The translations under genes and the position numbers were made by a program. From the NCBI GenBank assembly GCA_034667405.1, contig JAXDJX010000016.1, positions 16,784-80,783 of the forward strand: DNA of 64,000 bases. The letters are read 5' to 3'. Numbering within the stretch: position 1 is the first letter of the stretch; each line of letters opens with the position of its first letter. This stretch comes from JANXVR01 sp034667405. Its GTDB lineage: Bacteria > Actinomycetota > UBA4738 > HRBIN12. Below, piece after piece: positions 51,466 to 60,492 of this stretch. Under the pieces are notes generated by a model. The model searched no databases. It was not told where the DNA came from and was given only the letters and a program-made list of their open reading frames with translations.

Positions 51466-51936
51466 ATGAGGGTCTTGGTCGCCTACGACAGCAAGAAGGG
51501 CACGACCCGCGCCGTTGCCGAACGTATCGCGCTGATCGCACAGGGGACCACCCCGGATGTCACGGTGTCGCATGTGGGAGCCATCTCGCCGGGGGACGCT
51601 GCAGGTGCCGATGTCCTGTTCCTTGGGGCCTGGACGCACGGGATGTTCGTGATCGGCGTGGGACCGTCGGCGGGCGCGGTGGCGTGGGCGCAGGGCCTGC
51701 CACCGCTCCCCGGGACGCTCGGAGCGGTGTTCTGTACCTACGACGTGAACCCCCGGGGAACGCTGGCGGCGATGGCGTCCCTCCTTCGCGCGAAGGGCAC
51801 CGACGTGGTCGGCAGCCATGGATCGAAACGACGGAATCGCTTGGCCGGCGTCGAGGATTTCGCTCGGGAGGTCATGGTGCAGGCGCGTCAACGGTCCGGG
51901 CCGCGTTCATCCGGCGACCGGGCCCTCAGGCCCTGA
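51466..51936 (+). CDS. Flavodoxin-domain protein
   Basis: 156 residues. MRVLVAYDSKKGTTRAVAERIALIA is the FMN phosphate-binding loop; ADVLFLGAWTHGMFVIG and VFCTYDVNPRGTLAAMASLLRAKG complete the flavodoxin fold. Its role may be electron transfer to MoaA or another enzyme of this cluster. Leaderless; the MogA-XdhC gene follows after 5 bases. Confidence 0.85.
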   Translation: MRVLVAYDSKKGTTRAVAERIALIAQGTTPDVTVSHVGAISPGDAAGADVLFLGAWTHGMFVIGVGPSAGAVAWAQGLPPLPGTLGAVFCTYDVNPRGTLAAMASLLRAKGTDVVGSHGSKRRNRLAGVEDFAREVMVQARQRSGPRSSGDRALRP

Positions 51937-51941
51937 GCGGG

Positions 51942-53192
51942 ATGGCTGCCGCCCGCGCCGCCGTGCTCACCGTTTCCGACGGGGTGACGGCGGGCACCCG
52001 AGAGGACGCCTCAGGCCAGGCCGCCGAGGAACTTCTGCGCGCGGCGGGATTCGACGTGGCAACCCGCGCGGTGACGCCGGACGAGCGTCCCTCGATCGAA
52101 GCAACCATCCGTCGGCTCGCGTCCTCCCACGCCCTGGTGGTCACGACCGGGGGAACCGGATTTGGTCCCCGTGACGTGACGCCCGAGGCAACTCGATCGG
52201 TGCTCGACCGGGAGGCCCCCGGGTTGGCCGAGGTCATGCGTGCCGCAGGCCTGGCGCACACGCCGATGGCCGCACTCTCGCGCGCGGTGGTGGGCTCACT
52301 CGGCGCTGCGCTGATCGTGAATCTTCCCGGCAGTCCGAACGGTGTCCGCGAGTCGCTGGAAGCCGTTCTCCCCGTCCTCCCTCACGCGGTCGAACTCCTG
52401 GCCGGTGCGAGCGGCGCACACCCGACGGGTCACACATCGGAAGCCGAGGCGGCGCCGGCGTCCGAACAACCGGCCGCCGAACCCACCGCGAGTGCGCACG
52501 TGCAGGCCACCGCCGTTCGGGTCATGGGATCGCCACCGTGCCGCGTGGGCAACCGGATGTCCATCGTTCCCGGGGGAGAAATCCATGGCAGCCTGGGATG
52601 CGCGGAGTTCGACTCGGCGGCGACGGCGGCGGCCGAAGAGGTGATGCGTGCCGGCGAACCCGAAACCAGAACCCTCCATCACGACAACGGCGACATCGAG
52701 GTGTACTTCGAGCCGGTCTCGCCACCGACCCCGCTGGTCATCTTGAGCGCGACCGATGTCGCTCGAGCGCTCCGGCTGCACGCCGCCACTCTGTCCGTCG
52801 CCCCCATCATGGTCGAACCCAGGACGGAACGTGTCACCGCGGAGGATCGCGCCGGGTTCGCCCGGATCGTCGCCTCCACGGACGAACTCGAACTCACCGA
52901 GCAGACCGAGGTGGTGCTGACCGATCACGACGCGCCGGACGTGACGTCCACGCTGACCGCCCTCCTTCGATCGCCTGTGCGGTACATCGGGGTCATGGGA
53001 AGCCGCCGTCATATCGGTCCGTACGTCGGGGCACTGAAGGACGCCGGCTTCACCGATGAGGATCTGGCCAGGTTGAATTCGCCGGTTGGATTGGACCTGG
53101 GTGGTCAGCGTCCCGACCAGGTCGCGCTTTCCATCGCCGCAGGACTCATCGCCTCTCGCAATGGGCGCCCCGGCGGGTGGATCACGAGGTGA
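51942..53192 (+). CDS. Fusion of MogA/MoaB molybdopterin adenylyltransferase with XdhC
   Basis: 416 residues. Residues ~5-155 are MogA/MoaB: VLTVSDGVTAGTREDASG, VVTTGGTGFGPRDVTPEAT, NLPGSPNGVRE. After an Ala/Pro-rich linker (~158-190) comes the XdhC_CoxI domain (RVMGSPPCRVGNRMSIVPGGEIHGSLGCAEFD) and the XdhC Rossmann domain (YIGVMGSRRH ... SPVGLDLGGQRPDQVALSIAAGLIASRNG). MogA adenylylates molybdopterin; XdhC binds Moco and delivers it, sulfurated, to xanthine dehydrogenase-type enzymes. The fusion suggests channelling. No molybdoenzyme is in the window. Confidence 0.9.
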   Translation: MAAARAAVLTVSDGVTAGTREDASGQAAEELLRAAGFDVATRAVTPDERPSIEATIRRLASSHALVVTTGGTGFGPRDVTPEATRSVLDREAPGLAEVMRAAGLAHTPMAALSRAVVGSLGAALIVNLPGSPNGVRESLEAVLPVLPHAVELLAGASGAHPTGHTSEAEAAPASEQPAAEPTASAHVQATAVRVMGSPPCRVGNRMSIVPGGEIHGSLGCAEFDSAATAAAEEVMRAGEPETRTLHHDNGDIEVYFEPVSPPTPLVILSATDVARALRLHAATLSVAPIMVEPRTERVTAEDRAGFARIVASTDELELTEQTEVVLTDHDAPDVTSTLTALLRSPVRYIGVMGSRRHIGPYVGALKDAGFTDEDLARLNSPVGLDLGGQRPDQVALSIAAGLIASRNGRPGGWITR

Positions 53193-54643
53193 CCCGCGGC
53201 CGTGGCGCGATCGCCTTGGCCATCGCGCTCGCCGTCGGTCTCGCGGTCGCGGCCGGCCTGGTGACCGCCGGGTCGAACGCGGTTCGCCCCGGCTCCGGAT
53301 ATCAACCCGGCACCGACCACCGCCCCGGCTTCCACCATCGCCCGAACGTCATCGTGGTCCTCACCGACGACCAGTCACTGGACACGCTGCCGCACGATCC
53401 GCCCGTCATGCCGTGGCTGCAGTCCCAGATCCAGGATCCCTCGGGACACTGGCAGTGGTTCCCCGATGCGGTCTTCGATACCCCGCTGTGCTGCCCCAGC
53501 CGGGCAACGATCCTGACCGGTCAGTACTCGCATCACACCGGCGTGGTGAACAACGACACCGGCCATCTGCTGGACGAGTCCAACACCCTCGCCGTGTGGC
53601 TCCACGACTCGGGCTACACCACCGGTCTCATCGGCAAGTATCTGAACCTCTATCCCTTCGGCCGGGGGAACTACGTGCCCGCTGGTTGGGACCGATGGTT
53701 CGCGAAGCTCAACGAATCGGCGTCAACCACCTACTTCGGGTACGACGTGGTCGATCAGGGCGTACTCCGTTCCTATGGACACGATCCGACCGACTACGTC
53801 ACCCGCGTCCTCACAGAGCAGGCCGTCGACTTCGTCCGAACGGCGCCGACATCCGAGCCGTTCTTCCTCTACTTCACCCCACCCGCGCCGCACTTTCCGT
53901 GGACCCCGGCGCCCGGTGATGCCGGCGCTTATCAGGGCGGCACGCTGGTTCCCCCCCCGGCCGACACCGCCTCCGTGATCGGGATGCCCGACTGGGTGCG
54001 AGCCCTACCCCCGCTAACGACTCATGACATCGCGGTCCAGCAGACGGAACGCCGTCGGCAATACGACACGCTGCTTGGCGTCGACCGCTCCGTCCACGAC
54101 ATCGTCGATGCCGTGGACGCCCGGGGAGACCTTTCCAACACCTACATCTTCTTCCTCACCGATAACGGCTATTCGTTCGGAGAACACCGGATCGTTGGGA
54201 AGCGTTGCCCCTACGAGGAGTGCATCCGCACGCCGTTCGCCGTGTACGTCCCCGGTGGGGAATCCGGCACCGACCCGCACCTCGTTTCCAACGTCGATCT
54301 GGCCCCGACCATCGCGGCGCTGGCCGGTGTCACGCCGAAGCTCCCCGAGGACGGCTCGAGCTTCGCCCGCAGCCTCGTGGATCCTGCGGCCCCCGTTCGC
54401 CACCAGGCGAAGCTCATCGAGTGGGCGGGTGACCCCCAGGTTCCCCCGTGGTGGGGCGTTCGCACCCCGGACTTCGCCTACATCGAAACCGGCTCTCAGG
54501 TCGAGCTCTACGATCTGACGGGTCGCCTTGGTCCCCCCGACCCTCAGGAGCTGCACAACGTCGCCGCCCTTCCGGTCTATGCGGAGATCCGCGCGCGGCT
54601 TGCGGCGCGTCTCCTCGTTCTCCGAGACAACTCAACCCCGTAA
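53177..54643 (+). CDS. Exported sulfatase
   Basis: 488 residues from GTG, overlapping the previous gene by 16 bases. An N-terminal hydrophobic segment (~10-31) serves as signal or anchor. NVIVVLTDDQS holds metal-binding aspartates, and CCPSR (105-109) is the C-x-P-S-R motif whose first Cys becomes formylglycine. Also GLIGKYLNLY and FFLTDNGYSFGEH. Substrate unknown; arylsulfatase/N-acetylglucosamine-6-sulfatase-like. It needs a formylglycine-generating enzyme, which is not in this window. Confidence 0.9.
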   Translation: MDHEVTRGRGAIALAIALAVGLAVAAGLVTAGSNAVRPGSGYQPGTDHRPGFHHRPNVIVVLTDDQSLDTLPHDPPVMPWLQSQIQDPSGHWQWFPDAVFDTPLCCPSRATILTGQYSHHTGVVNNDTGHLLDESNTLAVWLHDSGYTTGLIGKYLNLYPFGRGNYVPAGWDRWFAKLNESASTTYFGYDVVDQGVLRSYGHDPTDYVTRVLTEQAVDFVRTAPTSEPFFLYFTPPAPHFPWTPAPGDAGAYQGGTLVPPPADTASVIGMPDWVRALPPLTTHDIAVQQTERRRQYDTLLGVDRSVHDIVDAVDARGDLSNTYIFFLTDNGYSFGEHRIVGKRCPYEECIRTPFAVYVPGGESGTDPHLVSNVDLAPTIAALAGVTPKLPEDGSSFARSLVDPAAPVRHQAKLIEWAGDPQVPPWWGVRTPDFAYIETGSQVELYDLTGRLGPPDPQELHNVAALPVYAEIRARLAARLLVLRDNSTP

Positions 54644-54670
54644 AGGTCTGGACCTGCGCAAGACCGGGAG

Positions 54671-54676
54671 TACACT
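54671..54676 (+). promoter_or_regulatory. -10 hexamer for the phosphoesterase gene
   Basis: TACACT ends 9 bases before GTG 54686; no Shine-Dalgarno. Confidence 0.45.
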
Positions 54677-54685
54677 CGCGCCACC

Positions 54686-56221
54686 GTGCAACAGCGACCC
54701 AGTCAGATCATCCGGCCGGCCGGCCCTCGGCACCGTCGCCCCTCTCGTCAACAGATCGCTCGCCGTCGTGCATCCGCGTTATTCATCCTTGTGGCGGTGG
54801 CCGTGATCCTGGCGGTGTACCTCTGGCCCGAGAGCGCCACACCTAAGCCGGGCGGACCGTCGGCGACGGGTGGTGGTACCAGTCCAGCTGCCACCAACCC
54901 GATCAAGCACGTCGTGTTCATCGTCAAGGAGAATCGAAGCTTCAACAGCTACTTCGGGGCGTACCCCGGGGCGGCGGGATCCACGGTCGGGAAGACGCTC
55001 AGGTGCACAGCCGCCGCGGGCTGTGTTCCCGGGCCAAACTACCCGTTGAAGCCCGCGCTCGATGTTCAGCCGCACGACATCACGCATGGATTCGAGAGCG
55101 GGCTGTACGCCATCGACGGCGGGAAGATGGACGGCTTCAACATCATCGGCTCCGGTCAGGACATGAGCGGCTACGTGCAGTTCAAACGCCAGGGCATCCC
55201 CAACTACTGGGCATACGCCGACCACTACACGCTGGCCGATCATTTCTTCACGTCGATGTACGGCCCCACCTTCCCCGAACATCTCTACACGGTTGCGGCG
55301 CAGTCCAATGGGATCGTCGACAACAAGTCAACGGTCGACCATCCCGGGAGTTATTGCACGGACCCCACCGAGACGACGCCCCACTTCCCTCTCGACGAGA
55401 TGACGAAGAAGGACATCTCGTACGTGATGGGACGCGAGGAATCGATCCTGTCCACGCCGCCGCCCAGCGTGCTCTTCGACATCACGAAGTACTGGACGCA
55501 GATCCGGACCTGTATCGACGTGCCCACGTTGCCGGACAAACTTCAGAAGGCCGGCATCACCTGGAACTATTACGCCGGCAAAGACAAATGGATGAACGCG
55601 CTCCAGGCGATCCGCCACGACTGGTTCAGCCACACGATGCAGCAGCACATGTCGGACCCGGCCAACTTCATCCGGGACCTGCACGCGGGCGATATGCCCG
55701 AGGTCTCGTGGCTGATCCCGCCCGAGCCGTACAACGAGCATCCCGGCAGCAACGTCAGCGTGTGCGCCGGTGAGAACTGGACCACCACCCAGATCAACGC
55801 GATCATGAAGTCGCCCGAATGGGCATCGACCGCGATCGTGCTGGTGTGGGACGACTTCGGCGGGTTCTATGACCCGATCGCCCCGCCTCATGTGGACGTC
55901 ATGGGATATGGGCCTCGTGCCCCCGCGCTCATCATCAGCCCCTACTCGAAGACTGGGTCAAGCGCGGACGGCGGCAGTGTCGACCACAACGTCTACGACT
56001 TCACATCGGTGTTGCGCTTCATCGAGAACCTGCACGGCCTCAGCGCACTCACCGAACGCGACAGGAACGCAGACCCTCTGTCCAATGCCTTCGATTTCTC
56101 GCAGCCGCCGAAGAAGAAGCTCATCCTGAAGCTCCATACCGACTGTCCCTATGGGAACGATCCCTCGAGCTTTGCCCTGAGCGCCATGTTGCCCAAGGGG
56201 ATCGGCGTTCCCTGGGGATAG
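54686..56221 (+). CDS. Exported phospholipase C/acid phosphatase-type phosphoesterase
   Basis: 511 residues from GTG. A basic N-terminus and one membrane helix (~30-47) precede a phosphoesterase domain: HVVFIVKENRSFNSYFGAYPG (metal and nucleophile region), VSWLIPPEPYNEHPGSN, VLVWDDFGGFYDPIAPP and GYGPRAPALIISPYSKTG. The family (type C phosphatase, AcpA/PLC) hydrolyses phosphate esters or phospholipids outside the cell. Together with the sulfatase it suggests scavenging of sulfate and phosphate esters. Confidence 0.88.
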   Translation: MQQRPSQIIRPAGPRHRRPSRQQIARRRASALFILVAVAVILAVYLWPESATPKPGGPSATGGGTSPAATNPIKHVVFIVKENRSFNSYFGAYPGAAGSTVGKTLRCTAAAGCVPGPNYPLKPALDVQPHDITHGFESGLYAIDGGKMDGFNIIGSGQDMSGYVQFKRQGIPNYWAYADHYTLADHFFTSMYGPTFPEHLYTVAAQSNGIVDNKSTVDHPGSYCTDPTETTPHFPLDEMTKKDISYVMGREESILSTPPPSVLFDITKYWTQIRTCIDVPTLPDKLQKAGITWNYYAGKDKWMNALQAIRHDWFSHTMQQHMSDPANFIRDLHAGDMPEVSWLIPPEPYNEHPGSNVSVCAGENWTTTQINAIMKSPEWASTAIVLVWDDFGGFYDPIAPPHVDVMGYGPRAPALIISPYSKTGSSADGGSVDHNVYDFTSVLRFIENLHGLSALTERDRNADPLSNAFDFSQPPKKKLILKLHTDCPYGNDPSSFALSAMLPKGIGVPWG

Positions 56222-56235
56222 CGGTCGGACGCTAT
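56218..56235. terminator. Short hairpin between two convergent genes
   Basis: ATAGCG (56218-56223) and CGCTAT (56230-56235) form a 6-bp stem with a 6-base loop and contain both stop codons. A weak bidirectional terminator at best. Confidence 0.35.
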
Positions 56236-57665
56236 GCCGTTGCGAGTTCGTCCTGCAGGTCCGGCAATCCGGCCGCGATCTGTGCTCGCCACCAGTCCTG
56301 CCCCTCTTCAGGCAGCGTGTAGATGGGGTCGTAGTAGGTGTGGTGGCGTGTCAGGGCTTCGGGATCGTCGTACTCGATCCCCGTTCGGTAGTTCTTGGTC
56401 CAGTAGCTGATGCCCTTGGTGTGGTCGTACTCCTGCAGCATGTGAACCCAGCGCTTGCCCACGTAGGGCACGTCGCAGATCACCCGTGGCGTGGCGAATC
56501 CCGGCATGTAGCCAAGCAGTGCGTACTGGAGGTCCTGTGCTTCTTGGACCGACGTCCGCCAGTGCTCAGCGTTCGGGATCATGTCGCAGAGGTAGAAGTA
56601 GTACGGCATGATCTTCGCGTGATCGAGGAGCATGAAGCAGAGGTCGAGCAGCTCTTTCGGCGTGGTGTTCACGCCGCGCAGCAAGACACCCTGGTTGCGA
56701 ACATCACGGAAGCCTGACTCGAGCACCATCTTCGCTGCCCGGCCGACGAGCGGCGTGACGGACTGCGCGTTGTTCACGTGGGTATGGACCGCGATATCAA
56801 CACCCCGGTCGAACGCCGTCTGCCCCATGCGGCCGAACGCCGCTTTCACGTCGTCCTGAAGGAAATGCTGGGGAACGCCGATCAACCCCTTGGTGGCGAT
56901 GCGGATGTCGCGGATGTTCTCGATGGCGAGCAGTGACATCACGAAGTCCTCGAGCCGCTTCACGGGGACGTTCGCCATGTCGCCACCGCTGACTACGACG
57001 TCGCGGACCTGGGGAGTCTTCCGGAGGTAGTCGAGCATCAGATCCCAGCGTTCGTTCTGCTTGATCTCGAACTTGTACTTGAGGATCTGGAGCGTGTCGT
57101 TGCCCACCAGATCCATCCGGGTGCAGTGTCCGCAGTACTGCGGGCACGTGGGGATGAGTTCGGCCAGGACCTTGGTCGGGTACCGGTGCGTGAGTCCTTC
57201 GACGGCCCACATATCCGCCTCGTGCAACGAGTCGCGTGTCGCCAGTGGGTGGCTCGCCCATTCCGTGTGACGTTCGCTGAGTACGGGGGCCATATACCGG
57301 CGGATCGGATCCGTGTAGAGATCCTGCTCGTTCATCGTGTTGATCATCTGCGGCGGGATCAGCATGGACATGGTGGCCCGTTGCTGCTGGTCCTGTTCGA
57401 TGTCGGTCATGAGCTCGTCGGTCGCGAACTCGCCCAGGGTCTCCTTGAATTCCTTCAGGTTCTTAACCGAATGGGCACGCTGCCACTGCCCCGACTCCCA
57501 CTGGTCCTTCGTGATGTCCTTGTAGCCGGGCAGGCGGGTCCAGTCGGGCTCGACGAACTCCCTGGTCAGCGGGTAGTGGAATGGCTGGTCCTCGGCCGCG
57601 TGCGCGTGAGGATCGCGGTGCCCCGGGCGGACACCGATCGGCTGTGCGGGCAGTTCGACGCTCAT
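56232..57665 (-). CDS. KamA-family radical SAM protein (lysine 2,3-aminomutase-like)
   Basis: 477 residues with AAGGGGTGG before ATG 57665. The cluster motif is CPQYCGHC followed by TRMDLVG, then VVVSGGDMANVPVKRLEDFV and TPKELLDLCFMLLDHAKIMPYYFYLCDM, all like lysine 2,3-aminomutase. The usual PLP-lysine segment (PGGGGK) is not seen; the region reads MPGFATPRVICDVPYVGKRWVH, where Lys of VGKRW may serve. The reaction is probably a PLP-dependent 1,2-amino shift, but the amino acid is uncertain. Confidence 0.82.
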   Translation of the reverse strand: MSVELPAQPIGVRPGHRDPHAHAAEDQPFHYPLTREFVEPDWTRLPGYKDITKDQWESGQWQRAHSVKNLKEFKETLGEFATDELMTDIEQDQQQRATMSMLIPPQMINTMNEQDLYTDPIRRYMAPVLSERHTEWASHPLATRDSLHEADMWAVEGLTHRYPTKVLAELIPTCPQYCGHCTRMDLVGNDTLQILKYKFEIKQNERWDLMLDYLRKTPQVRDVVVSGGDMANVPVKRLEDFVMSLLAIENIRDIRIATKGLIGVPQHFLQDDVKAAFGRMGQTAFDRGVDIAVHTHVNNAQSVTPLVGRAAKMVLESGFRDVRNQGVLLRGVNTTPKELLDLCFMLLDHAKIMPYYFYLCDMIPNAEHWRTSVQEAQDLQYALLGYMPGFATPRVICDVPYVGKRWVHMLQEYDHTKGISYWTKNYRTGIEYDDPEALTRHHTYYDPIYTLPEEGQDWWRAQIAAGLPDLQDELATA

Positions 57666-57808
57666 GGTTCCACCCCTTCGAACGAACCGGCCGTAGGTCA
57701 CGGCGAAACCGAATGTTTCAAGACAGAAAAGGATGATACCCGAACGATGTCCGGAAAGACAAGGGTTCTACCGGATGATGTTCGGCCGAGGGTAAGACCG
57801 GTCGGGGG

Positions 57809-58093
57809 TTATCGGCGCCCGCGACCGCCGGGGCCGCCGCCTTGGCCGTCGCGCCGTGGCCGGCGCTCGATCCGGATCTCCGGACCCTTCTTCGGAAGCC
57901 GCGCCTTCATCGGGGCGTGGCCCGTCCGTTCGAACCTGACCATGATGTGGTCGGGCTTCTGCGCGCGCTCGATCTCTCGATATCCATTGGCGAGCAGGTG
58001 TTTCAGGCGCGAATCCGCGGTTTTGCGCAGCTTGTCGGTGCCGGGCACCTTCACATAGAGGCGCTCGTGGAGAACTTCTTTGTAGTCAGGCAT
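57809..58093 (-). CDS. Small basic protein with Arg/Gly-rich tail
   Basis: 94 residues. The folded part (YKEVLHERLYVKVPGTDKLRKTADSRLKHLLANGYREIERAQKPDHIMVRFER) is mixed alpha/beta; the tail (RIERRPRRDGQGGGPGGRGRR) resembles RGG RNA-binding tails. No family recognised. TACGCT (58108 to 58103) ends 9 bases before the ATG. A nucleic-acid-binding role is only suggested by charge. Confidence 0.65.
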   Translation of the reverse strand: MPDYKEVLHERLYVKVPGTDKLRKTADSRLKHLLANGYREIERAQKPDHIMVRFERTGHAPMKARLPKKGPEIRIERRPRRDGQGGGPGGRGRR

Positions 58094-58198
58094 GGTCAGC
58101 AGAGCGTAGCAGGCGTGCAGGTGCCCCATGCAGCAACGGCCAGCCGGAGCTGGGGCTGCTTCAGGCTTCTGGAGGACCGGCCGATATGCCAATAAGAG

Positions 58199-60481
58199 AT
58201 GGACACCCCTACCGATCAAGGCGGGGCCGTTCAAGGCGCACTCGACGATGTGGGCGAGCGATTCGCTGAAGGCGGTACCTGGCTCGCATACATCGACGAT
58301 GTCTTGGCGCGCCTTGGCCCGGTATTAGCCGTCGATAGGGCCTATGTGTTCCAGAACGTGCGGGACCCTAGCGGCCGACTGTGGATGGATCTCCGGGCAG
58401 AGTGGGACGCCCCAGAAGTGCCTCCGATCTTCGACCGGCCCTCCAATCATCTTCACCCCTATGCACCCGACTTCACGCGGTGGATCGACGTCCTGGCGGG
58501 AGGTGCCTCGATCGACGCGATCGTTGCGGACCTTCCCGCGTCCGAGCGGCACGTGCTCGCCAGCGAACAAGTGGTCACCGTGTTTGCCGTTCCGGTCTTC
58601 GCGGGGGGCGATTGGTGGGGGTTCGTCGCCTTCGACAACACACACGACGCATCGCCCTGGAGCGAACTCCACGTCCACTCCCTTTCCATCCTCGCCGGCC
58701 ACCTCGGTGAGGCGGTATCAGGCGAACGGAAGAGTGAGTTCGCCGAAGCCCTGCCCGATCGGTTCCGCGCGATCATCGAACACATCCCGGCGATCACGTA
58801 TATGGACGCGCTCAACGAGCAGGCGACCTCCCTCTTCGTGAGCCCCCAGATCGAGGAGATCCTGGGCTACTCCGTGATGGAGTGGATGTCCGACCCCGAC
58901 CTGTGGCCGAAGATCATCCATCCCGACGATCGCCCCCACGCCCTGGCGGAGAACGCCCGACACAACGAGACCGGAGAACCCTTCAACCTGGAATACCGCG
59001 TCTTCACCAAGGACGGCGCCCTCCTGTGGGTGCAGGATCGAGCGGTGATCGTTCGCGACGAGAAGGGCGCCGCGCTCTTCTCCAACGGTGTGATCATGGA
59101 CATCACCGACCGCAAGCGTGGTGAAGAGCACCTCGCATTCAACGCCTACCACGACGAACTCACCGGGCTTCCCAACCGTGCGATGTTCGACGAGTTGCTC
59201 GACCTCTCGCTCACCCGCGCAACGCACCACGACGGATCCGTTGCGGTCGTCGTGGTGGACCTGGACGACTTCCGCCTGGTGAACGACTCCTTGGGTCACC
59301 AACAGGGCGACACCATCCTTCAGATGCTCGCCGACCGTCTTCGGGGTGCCACACGGGAGACGGACCTGGTCGCCAGGCGTGGAGGCGATCAGTTCCTCTT
59401 GCTTCTGGCCGACCTTGAACGCGACGGCGGCGGTGACATGGACGCCGCGCTCATCAGGGCTGAGTCCGTAGTTCAGCGCATCCACGGCGCCCTGCGCGAA
59501 CCGTTCACGGTCATGGGCACCGAACTGTTCCTCTCGGCGAGCATGGGCATCAGCCTCTACCCACAGGACGCCCCCGATGCGAACGGACTCATGCGCAACG
59601 CAGAGGCGGCGATGTACGACTCGAAGAAGGCCGGCCCTTCGGGACACGTGGTGTCCAGTCGGGGCGATGTCGACTCCGCCGGAAAGCTCCGATTCGTCAC
59701 CAGGTTGCGTAAGGCGGTTGAGGCGCAGCAGTGGACGCTCTTCTACCAGCCCGTGGTCGAACTTTCGACCGGTCGCATGACCGGAGTCGAGGCACTGATC
59801 CGCTGGATCGAGCCTGACGGCACCATCATCGGACCGGCCGAGTTCATCCCCTTGGCGGAGGAGCTGGGGCTGATCGAGGCGATCGGCGACTGGGTGGTCG
59901 GCGAGATCGTCTACCAGGGCACCGCATGGCAAGAGCTGGGAATGGACCTGGAGATCGGGTTCAACCTCTCGCCCCGGCAGTTCTGGCAGCCGGACCTGTC
60001 GACTCGCATCATCGAACAGATCGTTGGTGGCGGACTCGACCCTGCTCGTGTCATGGTGGAGATCACTGAGACGTCCGCGATGATGGACCCCGATCGCGCG
60101 CACGAGATCCTGTGGGCGTTGAGCAACGGCGGCCTGCGACTGGCGGTCGACGACTTCGGCACCGGCTACTCCTCGCTCTCTCGGTTACGCGAGATGCCGG
60201 TCGATGTGTTGAAGATCGACCGTTCGTTCGTGGACAAGGTGGACCAGGATCCGCAAGCCGCAAGCATCGTGACGGCATTCATCGAGCTGGCGCGAGGGTT
60301 GGGGATGACCACGCTGGCCGAGGGCATCGAAACCCAAGGGGAGCACGAATTCCTGGTGGCGCGCGGATGCCCGCTCGGTCAGGGCTTCTTGTTCTCCAAG
60401 CCAGTGCCGCCCGAAGAGATCATCGCGATGGCGTTCGGGGGCATCCCGACCATCACCGACACCGAGCGCGTGACCGCCTGA
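58199..60481 (+). CDS. GAF-PAS-GGDEF-EAL signalling protein, probable c-di-GMP phosphodiesterase
   Basis: 760 residues, soluble. GAF (~25-175), PAS/PAC (~185-308), GGDEF (~312-480) and EAL (~500-750). The cyclase signature is GGDQF (395-399), so cyclase activity is doubtful. The EAL domain keeps EAL (531-533), FNLSPRQF, EITETS, DDFGTGYSSL, LKIDRSFV, AEGIET and QGFLFSKP, so phosphodiesterase activity is expected. GAF and PAS sense unknown ligands. No obvious Shine-Dalgarno precedes ATG 58199. Confidence 0.9.
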   Translation: MDTPTDQGGAVQGALDDVGERFAEGGTWLAYIDDVLARLGPVLAVDRAYVFQNVRDPSGRLWMDLRAEWDAPEVPPIFDRPSNHLHPYAPDFTRWIDVLAGGASIDAIVADLPASERHVLASEQVVTVFAVPVFAGGDWWGFVAFDNTHDASPWSELHVHSLSILAGHLGEAVSGERKSEFAEALPDRFRAIIEHIPAITYMDALNEQATSLFVSPQIEEILGYSVMEWMSDPDLWPKIIHPDDRPHALAENARHNETGEPFNLEYRVFTKDGALLWVQDRAVIVRDEKGAALFSNGVIMDITDRKRGEEHLAFNAYHDELTGLPNRAMFDELLDLSLTRATHHDGSVAVVVVDLDDFRLVNDSLGHQQGDTILQMLADRLRGATRETDLVARRGGDQFLLLLADLERDGGGDMDAALIRAESVVQRIHGALREPFTVMGTELFLSASMGISLYPQDAPDANGLMRNAEAAMYDSKKAGPSGHVVSSRGDVDSAGKLRFVTRLRKAVEAQQWTLFYQPVVELSTGRMTGVEALIRWIEPDGTIIGPAEFIPLAEELGLIEAIGDWVVGEIVYQGTAWQELGMDLEIGFNLSPRQFWQPDLSTRIIEQIVGGGLDPARVMVEITETSAMMDPDRAHEILWALSNGGLRLAVDDFGTGYSSLSRLREMPVDVLKIDRSFVDKVDQDPQAASIVTAFIELARGLGMTTLAEGIETQGEHEFLVARGCPLGQGFLFSKPVPPEEIIAMAFGGIPTITDTERVTA

Positions 60482-60488
60482 CGGCGGT
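60473..60488 (+). terminator. Hairpin at the end of the GGDEF-EAL gene
   Basis: ACCGCC (60473-60478), loop TGAC containing most of the stop, GGCGGT (60483-60488). Short stem, no U-run. Confidence 0.35.
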
Positions 60489-60492
60489 CTGC

